Shown here one piece after another: positions 27,401-35,784 of a stretch of 64,000 nucleotides of DNA. Numbering within the stretch: the stretch's first letter is position 1; every line of letters starts with the position of its first letter. This stretch comes from Dolomedes plantarius (taxonomy: Eukaryota; Arthropoda; Arachnida; Araneae; Dolomedidae), in contig OU015503.1 of NCBI GenBank assembly GCA_907164885.2, forward strand, positions 123,789,056-123,853,055. The letters are read 5' to 3'. A program made the translations under genes and the position numbers. The notes beneath the pieces are model-generated. The model ran no database searches, was not told the DNA's origin, and saw only the letters and a program-made list of their open reading frames with translations.

Positions 27401-29808
27401 TGACACCCCTTTTTTTTTTGGGGGGGGGGGTGAAGCTTTCAATCCATTGTATTATTTAGTAGAATAATTAATTCAAATACTTTATGTTTAAATATTTAAT
27501 AAAGTAGGATGAACATTTTTTTTTTATGGGAAGAGGATAGATTTCATGTATTCTCAGAGACCTTTTCAAGTCTTGTGAATTTTGATGGCATGAATTTTCG
27601 GAAATTGATTCCTCTTTGTAACTTAGAGTTTTTCTTTTTCTTAGTAAGCGTTTTCCATTTGGGTCTCAAATTTTCCTATTCTAACAACATTTGAATGTGA
27701 GACTGACCCATTGTGAATGGTAGAGGAAACAAATTCTTTCTCCCGAATCAATTTTTAGAGTGAGATTTTGAAACTGGCAATAATCAGCCAAATTCATAAC
27801 ATCTAAACATCTAGGTTAACCTCTGGATTGGGCTTCATTCTGCCAAACACCCTCCACTCCCCACTAAAGTAGATGTGTCATTCTTTGATGCAGTAAATAA
27901 GCTTAATATATGATTAGCTATCATTATCAAATGGTTTACTTTTGTAAAAAACTTGGGAGTTTTATGTACTTTTAAGGTTCTTAAATAGATGGCAGTGGTA
28001 ATAGCTAAGAATTTAGCATAAATTTTAATGAAATATGTATTGGTTTAATCATGGCAGATTCAAAAAGTTTTTTTTTCTTTTAGAGAAATGATTGTCACTT
28101 GACTCATAGTTTTGACTATGAGTACTTGATATTCCGTATCAGTAGTCAAGTATGACTACTGATACGGAATTTTAAAAAAATTTCAAAGTTCTTTGTGTGG
28201 AAATGAGGCTTGGAAATATTCCCATTTATAGTGAATTTAAAAAAGGTATTTTCAAATATTCTTTAGAAGAATTATGTTCTTTAGATAATCATTGAAATTG
28301 TTGCATTGGATATGTAATGACACATTATCCAGTATCTATTAGCGTTCAAAGCAGAGTTCTGTTCAGCTTAATATGAAGATGAAATAAGACATCTTCGATA
28401 TAGAAAGTTTATTTACTTTAAACTAACCATTACTGATAAATAAAAGATTTAACATCATGTCTAATATAGGAAGACCACACACCATACATATAAGGTATGT
28501 ATTATATATATAAGAAAAGAACATAATGGGAACAGCCACTTCCCTAACTGATCATGATGGGTTACATCATATGGCAGTTTGCCATTAATAGATACAAGCC
28601 CATAAAGTAACCAAATTTTTTTTAAATAAGAAAAATATTACTAACCTTCACATAAATTTATCTCCTTTAAAATAATAGCCAAAGGAGTCTATACAATTTT
28701 TCCAACATTCCTTAAAGTCATCGAAACACTATTTAAAGGTGTTGGAACTAACCGTTTGCAAAATACGCGCAACATTTGATTTAACATCCGAGACATTTTC
28801 AAATTTATGCCTTTTCGTGGCCATCTTAAGCTTCTGAAAAAGGAAAAAATCAGCTGGCGATATGTCAGGAAAATAGGGTGGGTGATTTATCACTATAATT
28901 GAATGCTTAACAAGATATTGTTGTACAGAAATTTCTGTATGGGGCCTAGCATTATCAGGTAAAGAAACCATTGCTCAGAATCAAACAGTTCCTTCCTAAC
29001 TCACCTTATCCTGTTTCTTAATCGAAAAAGCCCCTCATTGTAAAAATACTGATTGTTTGATTTTCAGGAACAAATTCGTGGTAAATAAGTCCTTTGTAAT
29101 CAAAACATGAAAAATCCATGAAAGGACAGAAATTTGAAAACGTCTCGGATATTAAATCAAACGTTACGCGTATTTTGCGAATGGTTAGTTCCATTGCCTA
29201 TAAACAGTGTTTCGATGACTTGAAGAAACATTGGAAAAATTGTATAGACTCCTTTGGCTGTTGTTTTGAAGGAGGTAAATTTATATGAATGCGAGTAATA
29301 TTTTTCTTATTTATAAAAAATTGTCCGGTTACTTTATGGGCGCACCTTGTAATTAGCATATAATTTACATTTGAATGAATCAGGATTAAAAAAACGCACA
29401 AAATAAAACAATTCCAGATTAATATTTTGAACTGAAAGGAAGTTGTATTTAAATATTTGAGTATGTGAGGTATGTTGGTTTCCATGACTATTAGGTGGAT
29501 GGTTTTTGTAATTTTGGAATGTGTAATAGATTAAGCCATATTTCCAACAGAAATAAGCTTTTGATATTACAAATATACTGGTAAGATTATTGTGGTGCCA
29601 AATTAATATGAACTAAAGCAGTCCTTGAAGGTCATTCAGAATCTACTGAACTTGTGTGAGTTTATTAAAAGTCTATATGGATGACAAATCATTTATGCAT
29701 ATGTTTTTATTTTCTAGATCCTATCCAACACATCATAAACTGCAATTCAGAGAATTTCAAGACTTTCTATTCCAGTATAGTCGATGTGAGCAGAGGTTTG
29801 GCACATGA
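15122..29808 (+). CDS. NUS1: NUS1 (Nogo-B receptor), dehydrodolichyl diphosphate synthase subunit, five exons
   Basis: Exons 15122-15407, 19947-20081, 21471-21635, 24198-24297 and 29718-29808 join to 777 nt (258 codons plus stop). All introns begin GT and end AG, and the phases agree. NUS1 is the non-catalytic subunit that pairs with DHDDS to form cis-prenyltransferase, making the dolichol backbone at the ER. Residues 1-24 are strongly hydrophobic, fitting its membrane anchor. Landmarks: LPFHLGIII from residue 56, [31 protein letters not shown] (217-229), and C-terminal CEQRFGT, which keeps the RxG motif (255-257) needed for activity in human NUS1. The C-terminus aligns residue for residue with my recollection of the vertebrate ending. 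The ATG is chosen because an in-frame TAA lies nine bases upstream. An additional upstream exon is possible but not required. Introns are packed with transposons. Confidence 0.95.
15546..16112. other. NUS1 intron 1, first part; nothing recognised
   Basis: AT-rich intronic sequence with a run of about 22 T near 15747-15768. No element ends found. Confidence 0.5.
16113..16567. mobile_element. Tigger-derived MITE in NUS1 intron 1
   Basis: Ends CAGTAAAACCTTGTTTAT and, reversed, CAGTAAAACCTTGCTTAT, flanked by TA at 16111-16112 and 16568-16569. Length 455 bp, no transposase. Its left part matches the reversed right end of the hybrid Tigger at 4842-6271 (shared TGGGACCATAG, TAATATGGGTAA, AAGCAAAACAAAATCCTT). 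Confidence 0.9.
17295..18591. mobile_element. 1.3-kb TIR element in NUS1 intron 1
   Basis: Left end GGGTGAAGTGGAGTAAGTGA and right end, reversed, GGGTGAAGTGGGATAAGTGA, with TA at 17293-17294 and 18592-18593. The motif GGGGCAAGTGAGAA recurs internally (about 17679 and 18387) and inverted near 18361. No transposase is recognisable. A pogo-like origin is inference from the TA target and motif style. Confidence 0.82.
18359..18403. repeat. Perfect 17-bp inverted repeat (hairpin)
   Basis: Arms 18359-18375 and 18387-18403 (GCATTCTCACTTGCCCC and its complement) flank an 11-nt loop. The arm contains the same GGGGCAAGTGAGAA motif found elsewhere in the element. Confidence 0.95.
18594..19946. other. 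NUS1 intron 1, last part; nothing recognised
   Basis: AT-rich sequence, no element ends or coding similarity seen. Confidence 0.5.
19947..20081 (+). CDS. NUS1: NUS1 exon 2
   Basis: Acceptor ATTTAG|G and donor A|GTAAGT; 135 nt, phase preserved. Codes [15 protein letters not shown] through [10 protein letters not shown], the variable middle region of the family. Confidence 0.92.
20337..21407 (+). mobile_element. Tc1-like element in NUS1 intron 2
   Basis: Ends CATTGCTGGCCATTAAAATT and, reversed, CACTGCTGGCCATTAAAATT, with TA at 20335-20336 and 21408-21409. At 1071 bp it makes up most of the 1389-bp intron, so the intron was about 316 bp before insertion. The coding sequence is internally deleted. 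Confidence 0.93.
20628..21235 (+). pseudogene. Tc1 transposase pseudogene (DD34E), central part deleted
   Basis: N-terminal [24 protein letters not shown] sequence, then a basic linker and [17 protein letters not shown]. Similarity stops near 20850. The catalytic C-terminal part reads [15 protein letters not shown] and [14 protein letters not shown] (about 20970-21110), with 34 residues between Asp and Glu. The first Asp region is gone, and several frame changes are present. Confidence 0.88.
21471..21635 (+). CDS. NUS1: NUS1 exon 3
   Basis: Acceptor ATTGCAG|TT and donor AAAG|GTAAT; 165 nt. Codes [20 protein letters not shown] and the following helix region. Its acceptor lies only 63 bp after the end of a Tc1 element. 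Confidence 0.94.
22567..22844. mobile_element. hAT-type MITE in NUS1 intron 3
   Basis: Ends CAGGGCTGCCCAGAG and, reversed, CAGGGCCGCCCAGAG. An exact 8-bp duplication AAACTGAA lies at 22559-22566 and 22845-22852. The 278-bp body is unusual for its GGGGCCCC-rich ends around an AT-rich core; no coding. Confidence 0.95.
22853..23632. other. NUS1 intron 3, middle; nothing recognised
   Basis: AT-rich intronic sequence with no identifiable element. Confidence 0.5.
23633..23803. mobile_element. Tigger-derived MITE in NUS1 intron 3
   Basis: 171 bp with ends CAGTTGGCTCTCCGTTTAAC and, reversed, CAGTTGGCTCCCTGTTTAAC, flanked by TA. The right half matches the right end of the 5'-truncated Tigger that terminates at 43942 (ACGGTCCCTTGAAAGTCGTT), so it is an internal-deletion derivative of that family. 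Confidence 0.93.
24198..24297 (+). CDS. NUS1: NUS1 exon 4
   Basis: Acceptor TTTTCAG|AT and donor TTTT|GTAAGT; 100 nt. Codes the most conserved block, [10 protein letters not shown] and [12 protein letters not shown]. Confidence 0.95.
24790..25591 (+). mobile_element. Helitron copy 2 in NUS1 intron 4, with a copied insertion
   Basis: Homologous to the Helitron at 7038-7713 from CGCACAGACCAAAC onward, and ends at CTAG (25588-25591) before T. The 5' start is blurred by a TA repeat. Between GATCACGCGGTTTC and CACGTGCATAACAA it carries about 100 bp absent from copy 1, whose sequence was copied from two nearby intron sites (see findings). Confidence 0.85.
25692..26680. mobile_element. Unclassified TIR element in NUS1 intron 4
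   Basis: Ends ACAGATGTGTCAGA at 25692 and its complement TCTGACACATCTGT ending at 26680. Subterminal TTGGCGAT-type motifs are also inverted between the ends. No coding similarity and no clear target duplication, so the superfamily is unknown. Confidence 0.7.
26681..28101. other. NUS1 intron 4, middle; nothing recognised
   Basis: AT-rich sequence with a T/G tract near 27411-27430 and short open frames without domains. Confidence 0.5.
28102..28170. repeat. Two adjacent perfect hairpins in NUS1 intron 4
   Basis: A 9-bp stem (28102-28110 with 28115-28123, loop TTTG) is followed seven bases later by an 18-bp stem (28131-28148 with 28153-28170, loop AGTA). Both are perfect on the sequence given. 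Confidence 0.96.
28729..29130 (-). pseudogene. mariner transposase pseudogene (DD34D), partial
   Basis: On the reverse strand from about 29130: [18 protein letters not shown], then after stops [19 protein letters not shown] and [17 protein letters not shown] count 34 residues between the second and third Asp. N-terminal HTH and first Asp are missing or beyond the fold-back junction. Confidence 0.85.
29100..29280 (+). pseudogene. mariner transposase 3' fragment
   Basis: Reads [18 protein letters not shown] and [20 protein letters not shown] on the plus strand, the C-terminal end of the same mariner family as the neighbouring minus-strand copy. Confidence 0.8.
29718..29808 (+). CDS. NUS1: NUS1 exon 5 with stop codon
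   Basis: Acceptor TTTCTAG|AT. The first base completes a Leu codon, then [20 protein letters not shown] and SRCEQRFGT before TGA at 29806. The ending, including RxG, defines the family. Confidence 0.93.
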
Positions 29809-30009
29809 ATTCTTATGTGATCTCTCGGTGTACTTGTTCCAAGCTTCCAAGGTCTGTGATGTGTAAAAGGGAAAAAAAATTACTTAATCATAAAAATGTT
29901 AAAACATTTTTCTGCTCCCCAGAAAATGTATTTTTACATTTGTTTAAAAAGGAATTAATTTCATTAATATGACGTATGATTGCGACATTGACTGTACATA
30001 GACATTTGA

Positions 30010-30015
30010 AATAAA
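30010..30015 (+). terminator. Candidate NUS1 polyadenylation signal
   Basis: AATAAA about 200 bp after the NUS1 stop codon. No transcript evidence, so the site is a prediction. Confidence 0.45.
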
Positions 30016-30199
30016 CATGAAATTTATAGTTGTGTTTGTAGATGTTGCTTGTATTAGTTTTTTCTCGATATGCACTGTCCATTGGTTGTTGTATTCGTCA
30101 AATATTTCCTGGTCAGGAATATAATTGAAATTATTAAAGATAGCAATGAAAAGTTTATTAAGTGTGTTAACACGTTTGCTGCCATGATAGGGGCATTAA

Positions 30200-30615
30200 G
30201 GCTGCTGTGTACTCGCCCTATTGGATTTGCTCACCTCAACGTTAACCTATAGATAAAATGTGTCTATTCACAGCTCCATCAATGCCGATCATCCGAATAA
30301 AAATGGTGAGATAGCCTCAACTTTTCTGCACCTTGCAACAGGGTTCATTTTATAAATTGCATCCAAGACAGGAATTGAGGTGCATTTCACACACTTTCTT
30401 CCACATCCCCCCCCCCCTCTGGGAATCATTTAAATTCTAAAATATTTTTTGCAGTTTTTTAAAACTAAAAATGCCCTAAGTTGTCAAATTTCTTCCTCTA
30501 TGACAGTACAATTAGAAATAAAAAAATTCAATCCAAGTTGGCAATCTGTGTACCCATTTTCTCCATAGGATAACATTGAGGTTGGTGAATCCTATAGGAT
30601 TAGTACACAGCAGCC
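30200..30615. mobile_element. TTAA-flanked MITE
   Basis: Inverted ends GGCTGCTGTGTACT at both sides, with TTAA at 30196-30199 and 30616-30619. TTAA is the target of piggyBac and Kolobok elements. Inner matching continues (CTATTGGATTTGC / CTATAGGATTCAC). An isolated end of the same family is at about 32168. Confidence 0.88.
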
Positions 30616-30746
30616 TTAAGTGCTCATTTTTTAGTCAAAATTTGGGAAAAGTCAACTTGAATGGAGAGCCATTGCCCACATTGTATTTTAAATTTTCGTG
30701 GGTAAAGAAAACTTGCACATTTCTTGAATACCTTTCTTGAAAAGCC

Positions 30747-31414
30747 TTAACCTTTTACACACCATTGTTCCATAAAGGGAACATCAACTTCAAAATTATG
30801 TGAAAAATACAATTTTATTTGTATTGCTGTATAAAAATTATTACTTATTGATTTTTTTGGCACCGAGGTTACGTTAATAAAATAGTGTCTGGAGGGGGGG
30901 GGGGGAGGAATCATAATTTTAGCTTTTTTTTCTAAATTTTCATCGAACAAAATTCAAATATTCATATAAAATTGAAAATTCAACAAATGAGGCCGCCATT
31001 TTTATTCCCCAGGGCCGCCATTTTTATTCCTCATCGCAACACTTTTCTAAATGTTACGGGTATTTTAAGAAATCCCTCATTTTTCGCGGTTTCTATAATT
31101 CAACTTATGTGTTTCGATTTTTTAAAATTAAAAAATCTCCCCGATTGACAGGTCAGTATCGATCGACCTGTTGGATAAATACCTTTTGCAAACTTTCCCG
31201 TGGAATGAGGGCATTCCCTCTCGTTCTTTTCAAAGATCCCTTTTACCCAGAATATTAATGAAAATATCTCCTTTTTCCACCATCTGTTCAATCTGCTACT
31301 CATAGGTCGCGAGAAATGACCCGTAAAGTTAATTATTTTTCTACTTAAGTAATGCTTTCACTTAAAAAAAGCTTTATTTGTATGTAGTTCAGAAAGAATA
31401 CCTTCTATGAGTTT
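30747..31414. other. No gene recognised
   Basis: Contains a run of about 13 G at 30893-30905 and a short tandem duplication GGCCGCCATTTTTATTCC near 30991-31029. No coding similarity. Confidence 0.5.
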
Positions 31415-31832
31415 TGTTAGGCAAATGAAACCTAAAAGGACTATCTAAACTTCCGTTTATTTGTTTTAATTACTTTCCGACATTCATGCTATCGTTTCAG
31501 ACTGACGTAGCACTTATTACCTAACAGCTAATGGCGTCACGGCAACTTTGACGTCATGCATCTGAGAATTGGGCTTTTTATTTATTTTCTCCGTGGTTTA
31601 TTAATTTTCCTTTCCAGTGTATTTTATGCAAATATATGTTAATGTTGTCTTGCTTGCTTGCTTGCATAAATACCGCTCGAGTTAGAGCAAAGGCAGCACA
31701 CACAGTCGGACTCGCGAGCTAGTGAGATTATTTTAGTTATACAAATGTTCGAAGTTCATTGCTTTTAATATTTTTAACGTTTATTGAGGTTCTGAATAAA
31801 CTTTTAACTTAAGTCTTGCTTATTCATGAACA
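31415..31832 (+). other. Possible solo-LTR-like promoter region
   Basis: Begins TGTTAG and ends TGAACA, with a TATA-like CATAAATA near 31663 and AATAAA near 31795, the layout of an LTR. No target duplication, primer-binding site or internal coding was found, so it could equally be unrelated. Confidence 0.25.
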
Positions 31833-32167
31833 CACCCCATGCCACTCTCCGTGACAAGTTTTATAGCGAGGCACGACATTCGGAAAAGCAAAGGTCCATT
31901 TTATCACAATCCAGCCTGATTTGCGTCCTCCTACAATATCGTCATTTTATGATCCGTGAATTTATGATCTTTTGTCGCACGTTTGGAAGCTTGCGGAGTC
32001 CCACCTGTGTCACCATTTTTATCGTTAGCGCGTGTCGTTTGTTGCGTCACAATCGTCTGCTTCGCGTTCAAGTCAATCATCTTGACTCGTCTTTTCTGAA
32101 TTATGCCAGGAGCAACAACAGAACCGGGGCAAATTTATAAAGCGGCGAAATTTTTGGACACACTTCC

Positions 32168-32215
32168 AAGGCTGATGTGTACTAATCCTATTGGATTCGC
32201 TCGCCTCAATTTTTT
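32168..32215 (+). repeat. Isolated end of the TTAA MITE family
   Basis: AAGGCTGATGTGTACTAATC and CTATTGGATTCGCTCGCCTC match the left end of the MITE at 30200-30615. No matching right end nearby. Confidence 0.7.
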
Positions 32216-32264
32216 ATTTTGCAAGCCTTGTTCCTTTAAACATGCTCCTGTTATCACCGCGGTT

Positions 32265-32335
32265 TTGCTGGCCTCTTTATTATGGGTACACTATATAGAT
32301 GGACCTCCCTATGAACCGGTCCCGTAATTGTGAAC
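32265..32335 (-). repeat. SINE body fragment
   Basis: TTATTATGGGTACACTATAT and flanking bases resemble the SINE body near 53505-53540 (TCATTATGGGTGCACCATCT). No tRNA-like head recognised in this copy. Confidence 0.55.
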
Positions 32336-32564
32336 GAGACCGGAAACACTCGCGGTATTTTGGAAACTTGGAGGACATTGCAGCTACGATAGATTTTTTC
32401 CCGTGTGTCAGCCGCCTTTAGTGTACACGTCGGGGGATTTGTCAGCGAACTAGCAACTTACAGGTTACTGGCTCGATGCCTTTGACAACTGGGCCCATCA
32501 CCTCCATGTGAACCCTGCTGTTCTGTTCGGATCTATTTGACCCGAAATAAATTTGATCAGTGTA

Positions 32565-33289
32565 CAGAGTCTGTTCACACATTTTTTAGACGATGTATAT
32601 TGTATTCACAAAACTAAATTACATAAAATTCTTGTGTTTTAAATGTTCTATTTGACATCCCTTATTCTGAACTATCTTTCCACACCGCAATTTCCAGGAT
32701 AATAATGCCTTTTGAAGCGTCAGAAGAGGTATTCTATCCCATTCCTCCTGAACAGCTTTCCAGAGTCCTGTAAGGGTTTTGGGACGACGTTTGGATAATG
32801 CAGATTTTAAAAGCACAAAAATCCATAGGTCATACATCGGGAGATTTAGTAGGGATATCAGTGAAGGGTATGGCCTTGATACCAGTTTTTTTGTTCCATT
32901 TCTTTTAGGAAATTTACAGTGGATTTTGATGTGTGACTGCTAGCTCTGTCCCGATGGAGTCTCACAGATTGATGGCACTGTGGGTAAAGCGATGGTATTT
33001 CATTCAGAAAAATTGGCGATAAAATATGTTCCTGATAGTATTTGGAGTTAATCTTGACATTTCTTTCCACTCTCTTTATTTTTAACTTGCCATTATAAGA
33101 AACACCAGCAACAATCATGAATCCCTTAGAAAAACTTTCTTTCAACCATGTACTTAAATTTTTTTCTCCCCTTTTATGATAATAAATGGCTCTTTTTTTT
33201 GTTGCAATCATTTAAATACACCCATGATTCATCTATTGCGACAATTGTTTTCCATTTTTCTTTGGATAAGTGTTTCTCATATAGAATAT
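32565..33289 (-). mobile_element. DD41D (rosa-like) Tc1/mariner element, 5'-truncated
   Basis: The end CAGAGTCTGTTCACACATTT at 32565, next to TA at 32563-32564, is the 3' end of an element identical in type to the complete copy at 33591-34889 but reversed. Similarity ends at 33289 inside the coding region (ILYEKHLSKEKWKT). Reverse-strand pieces at 33374-33174, 33211-32858 and 32837-32619 give IDESWV, HRDRASSHTSKSTVNFL and RPKTLTGLWKAVQEEWDR. Confidence 0.88.
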
Positions 33290-33590
33290 TAGGCGATGGT
33301 ATAAACCAGTGCTCCGCAACCATCGTGCGCGAGGTGATTTTATCGATTATAATAATAAAAAAATTAACTATCACTATTAGTTAGAAATTTTTCTAAGTAA
33401 AATATTCCTCTAACTTACTCCTAAATATTCCTCCTTAATTTCTCTGGGTCGAAACTATACAAAAAAAAAAGAAAAAAAAATTGTTACCGTACATTGTATG
33501 TATGCTCGAGCGTTATATTTCTGGATTTCAGTTAAGAAAGAATATCCACAAATTGCTGACAAGGCCATTGCTCCCTTTTTCTACCACATA

Positions 33591-34889
33591 CAGAGGCTGT
33601 TCGCACATTTTTTAGACGATTTTGGTAAGCGGTAATAAAAAAGCGTTCGCTGCAAAAGAAATAATTGCAATTGTACTATGTTTTTAAAAGTCAAAATTAT
33701 CGTCTGCGGCTTGAAAGTTTTGTTTTTATTCAAAATGGCATTTTTAACGAAGCAGTGGTTCGAAGGCTACATTTATGCTCTTTCCGAAGAGAAATATGCA
33801 TACTCCGTTATCCAAAATCGATGTGAGAGTCATGATTTTGTGATATCTAAAGCGTCGATAGGTAATGTCGTCAACAAGAAAGGAAAAAACGTCAAATTGG
33901 AGCCTCAAGTGGGACAAAAATTCCAAACAATTATCCGAGGAAAAAACGGACATCTTCGACTATTGCAAAGGTACGTTGTTTAATGTTAAAAGAAAATCCT
34001 CCTAGTCAAAGGACAGTTGCAAAATCATTAAAATGCTCGGTGTCCACTGTAAACAAAATGATAAACGTTTATTTAAATCTTAAGAAAGTGAAAAAACGCA
34101 ATGTGCATCGTCTTCTTCCAAATCATATCGCTGAACGCAGGACACGCTGCAGAATTCTATATGAGAAACACTTATCCAAAGAAAAATGGAAAACAATTGT
34201 CACAATAGATGAATCATGGGTGTGTTTAAATGATTGCAACAAAAAAGATCCATTTATTATCATAAAATGGGAGAAAAAAATTTAAGTACATGGTTCAAAG
34301 AATCGAAAGAAAGTTTTTCTAAGGAATTCATGATTGTTGCTGGTGTTTCTTATAATGGCAAGTTAAAAATAAAGAGAGTGGAAAAAATGTCAAGAATAAC
34401 TCCAAATACTATCAGAAACATATTTTATCGTCAATTTTTCTGAATGAAATACCCTCGCTTTACCCACAGTGCCATCAATCTGCGAGACTCCATCAGGACA
34501 GAGCTAGCAGTCACACATCAAAATCCACTGTAAATTTCCTAAAAGAAATGGAACAAAAAACTGGTATGAAGGCCATACCCTTCACTGATATCCCTACTAA
34601 ATCTCCCGATGTATCACCTATGGATTTTTGTTGTTTCGGACTTTTAAAATCTGCATTATCCAAACGTCGTCCCAAAACCCTTACTGGACTCTGGAAAGCT
34701 GTTGAGGAGGAATGGGATAGAATACCTCTTCTGACACTTCAAAAGGCATTATTATGCTGGAAATTGCGGTGTCGAAAGATAGTTCAGAATAAGGGATGTC
34801 AAATAGAACATTTAAAACACAAGAATTTTATGTAATTTAGTTTTGTGAATACGATATGCATCGTCTAAAAAATGTGTGAACAGCCTCTG
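33591..34889 (+). mobile_element. Full-length DD41D (rosa-like) element
   Basis: Ends CAGAGGCTGTTCGCACATTT and, reversed, CAGAGGCTGTTCACACATTT (match continues to TAGACGAT), flanked by TA. Length 1299 bp, inserted inside the hAT at 33307-35377. Confidence 0.93.
33678..34835 (+). pseudogene. DD41D transposase pseudogene
   Basis: HTH region at 33738-33970 (KQWFEGYIYALSEEK), then NPPSQRTVAKSLKCSVSTVN after a frameshift near 33970. First catalytic Asp in TIDESWVCLND (about 34206). Second Asp in LHQDRASSHTSKS (about 34500), third in SPDVSPMDFC (about 34620). Between the last two I count 41 residues, the spacing of the rosa/Visitor clade of Tc1/mariner elements. Three frame changes make it non-functional, but most of the protein is still legible. 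Confidence 0.9.
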
Positions 34890-35385
34890 TACTTATGCGA
34901 GCAAAGTTTTTCGACGCTGGTTCTAATTAAAATTGACAAACGATCCTGATTAAAGGGTCTTGGCCATGAACTTCGAGTAGCTCTTTCTAATATAGAACCA
35001 AATATAAAACGTGCATGCATATGTTCATCAAAACAAGCTCAAATATCTTATTAATAAATGAGTTACATTTAAATTAACTTTGATTTATTAGGCTTAAGTA
35101 AAGACCAAAAAACAAATTTTAATAAAAAAATTTAAAGAGATTTTTTTTTTTACTTGTAAACTATAACTTTATATTTTTGTTCTTCTGTTGGAGTACGATT
35201 TATATAAAACTTATAATTATCTTGTTACATAGAGCCGTTTTATTGTGTTTTTATCTAATTAAAACATATACGTATTTATTGTAATTATGTGTTTGCAAGC
35301 TTTTTCTTGTGGTGTGCCGCGGAATTATCGAAAAAAATGCTGTTGTGCCGTGGAAGATAAAAGGTTGCCGAGCTCTGGTATAAAC

Positions 35386-35782
35386 CATTCCAAGACACGG
35401 GTTGTCCGTGGAAGCAGTGTATGCAGACATGCTCCCAAAAGTTTGGGACGAAATTGCCCAGTGGCGTAGCGAGAGGGGGGCAAGGGGTCTATCATGCCCC
35501 GCTAAGACCATTGGACCCTTATGTCCCCCAAGACGACAAGGGGCGCCTAAAAGGTATCGTGCCCCGAGCGCCAGTTATGCTCGCTACGCCACTGAAATTG
35601 CCTACCGTATAAACATAATAATTTCGTGCATCCAAAGGTGGGCATATTGAGCACCTTTAATTTGGTTTGTAAAAGAAAACTTTATGATTAGCGATGTAAT
35701 AGAAAATTAATATTAAGTTTTTATGTTTAATATTTTTCATGACACACTCATTTCAAATCGGGTAATTTTTTTAAACACCCTG
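35386..35782 (+). mobile_element. Tc1-type element, 3' remnant
   Basis: Codons near 35410-35460 and 35603-35650 read ADMLPKVWDEIA-YRINIII, a typical Tc1 C-terminus. The right end CGGGTAATTTTTTTAAACAC is followed by CCTG and TA (35783-35784). The left part is absent. A 136-bp MITE interrupts it. Confidence 0.7.
35459..35594. mobile_element. 136-bp hAT-type MITE
   Basis: Ends CAGTGGCGTAGCGAG, perfectly inverted at the right end, with the exact 8-bp duplication AAATTGCC at 35451-35458 and 35595-35602. Short GC-rich body without coding. Confidence 0.96.
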
Positions 35783-35784
35783 TA

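Larger units (their letters stand above)
28596..29352. mobile_element. Fold-back pair of mariner copies in NUS1 intron 4
   Basis: A minus-strand mariner portion (28596 to about 29130) and a plus-strand 3' portion (about 29100-29352) meet tail-outward. Outer ends both carry CCCATAAAGTAACC (28600, and reversed near 29340). The two arms share the segment that reads ENVSD-KSNV-RIL on either strand, making a long imperfect inverted repeat. Confidence 0.85.
33307..35377 (+). mobile_element. hAT element (ZBED5/SCAND3-like remnant) split by a nested DD41D element
   Basis: Ends CAGTGCTCCGCAACC and, reversed, CAGAGCTCGGCAACC, with exact 8-bp duplications GTATAAAC at 33299-33306 and 35378-35385. Apart from the nested element, about 770 bp remain. 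They include KKEYPQIADKAIAPFLP just before the nested insertion (about 33535-33582) and RVALSNIEPNIKRA-like sequence near 34975-35012 after it, which correspond to the C-terminal region of ZBED5/SCAND3-type hAT proteins. Confidence 0.88.

Noticed and set aside
28131..28170. A microRNA precursor
   Set aside because: The perfect 18-bp stem with a 4-nt loop is too short and too perfect for a typical animal pre-miRNA.
31415..31832. A complete LTR retrotransposon
   Set aside because: TGTT...AACA ends and promoter-like signals are present, but there is no target duplication, primer-binding site, gag/pol coding or second LTR. Kept only as a weak LTR-like entry.
31826..32327. Overlapping 104- and 74-codon frames near 32 kb
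   Set aside because: They run through a MITE end and a SINE body fragment; no protein similarity recognised.
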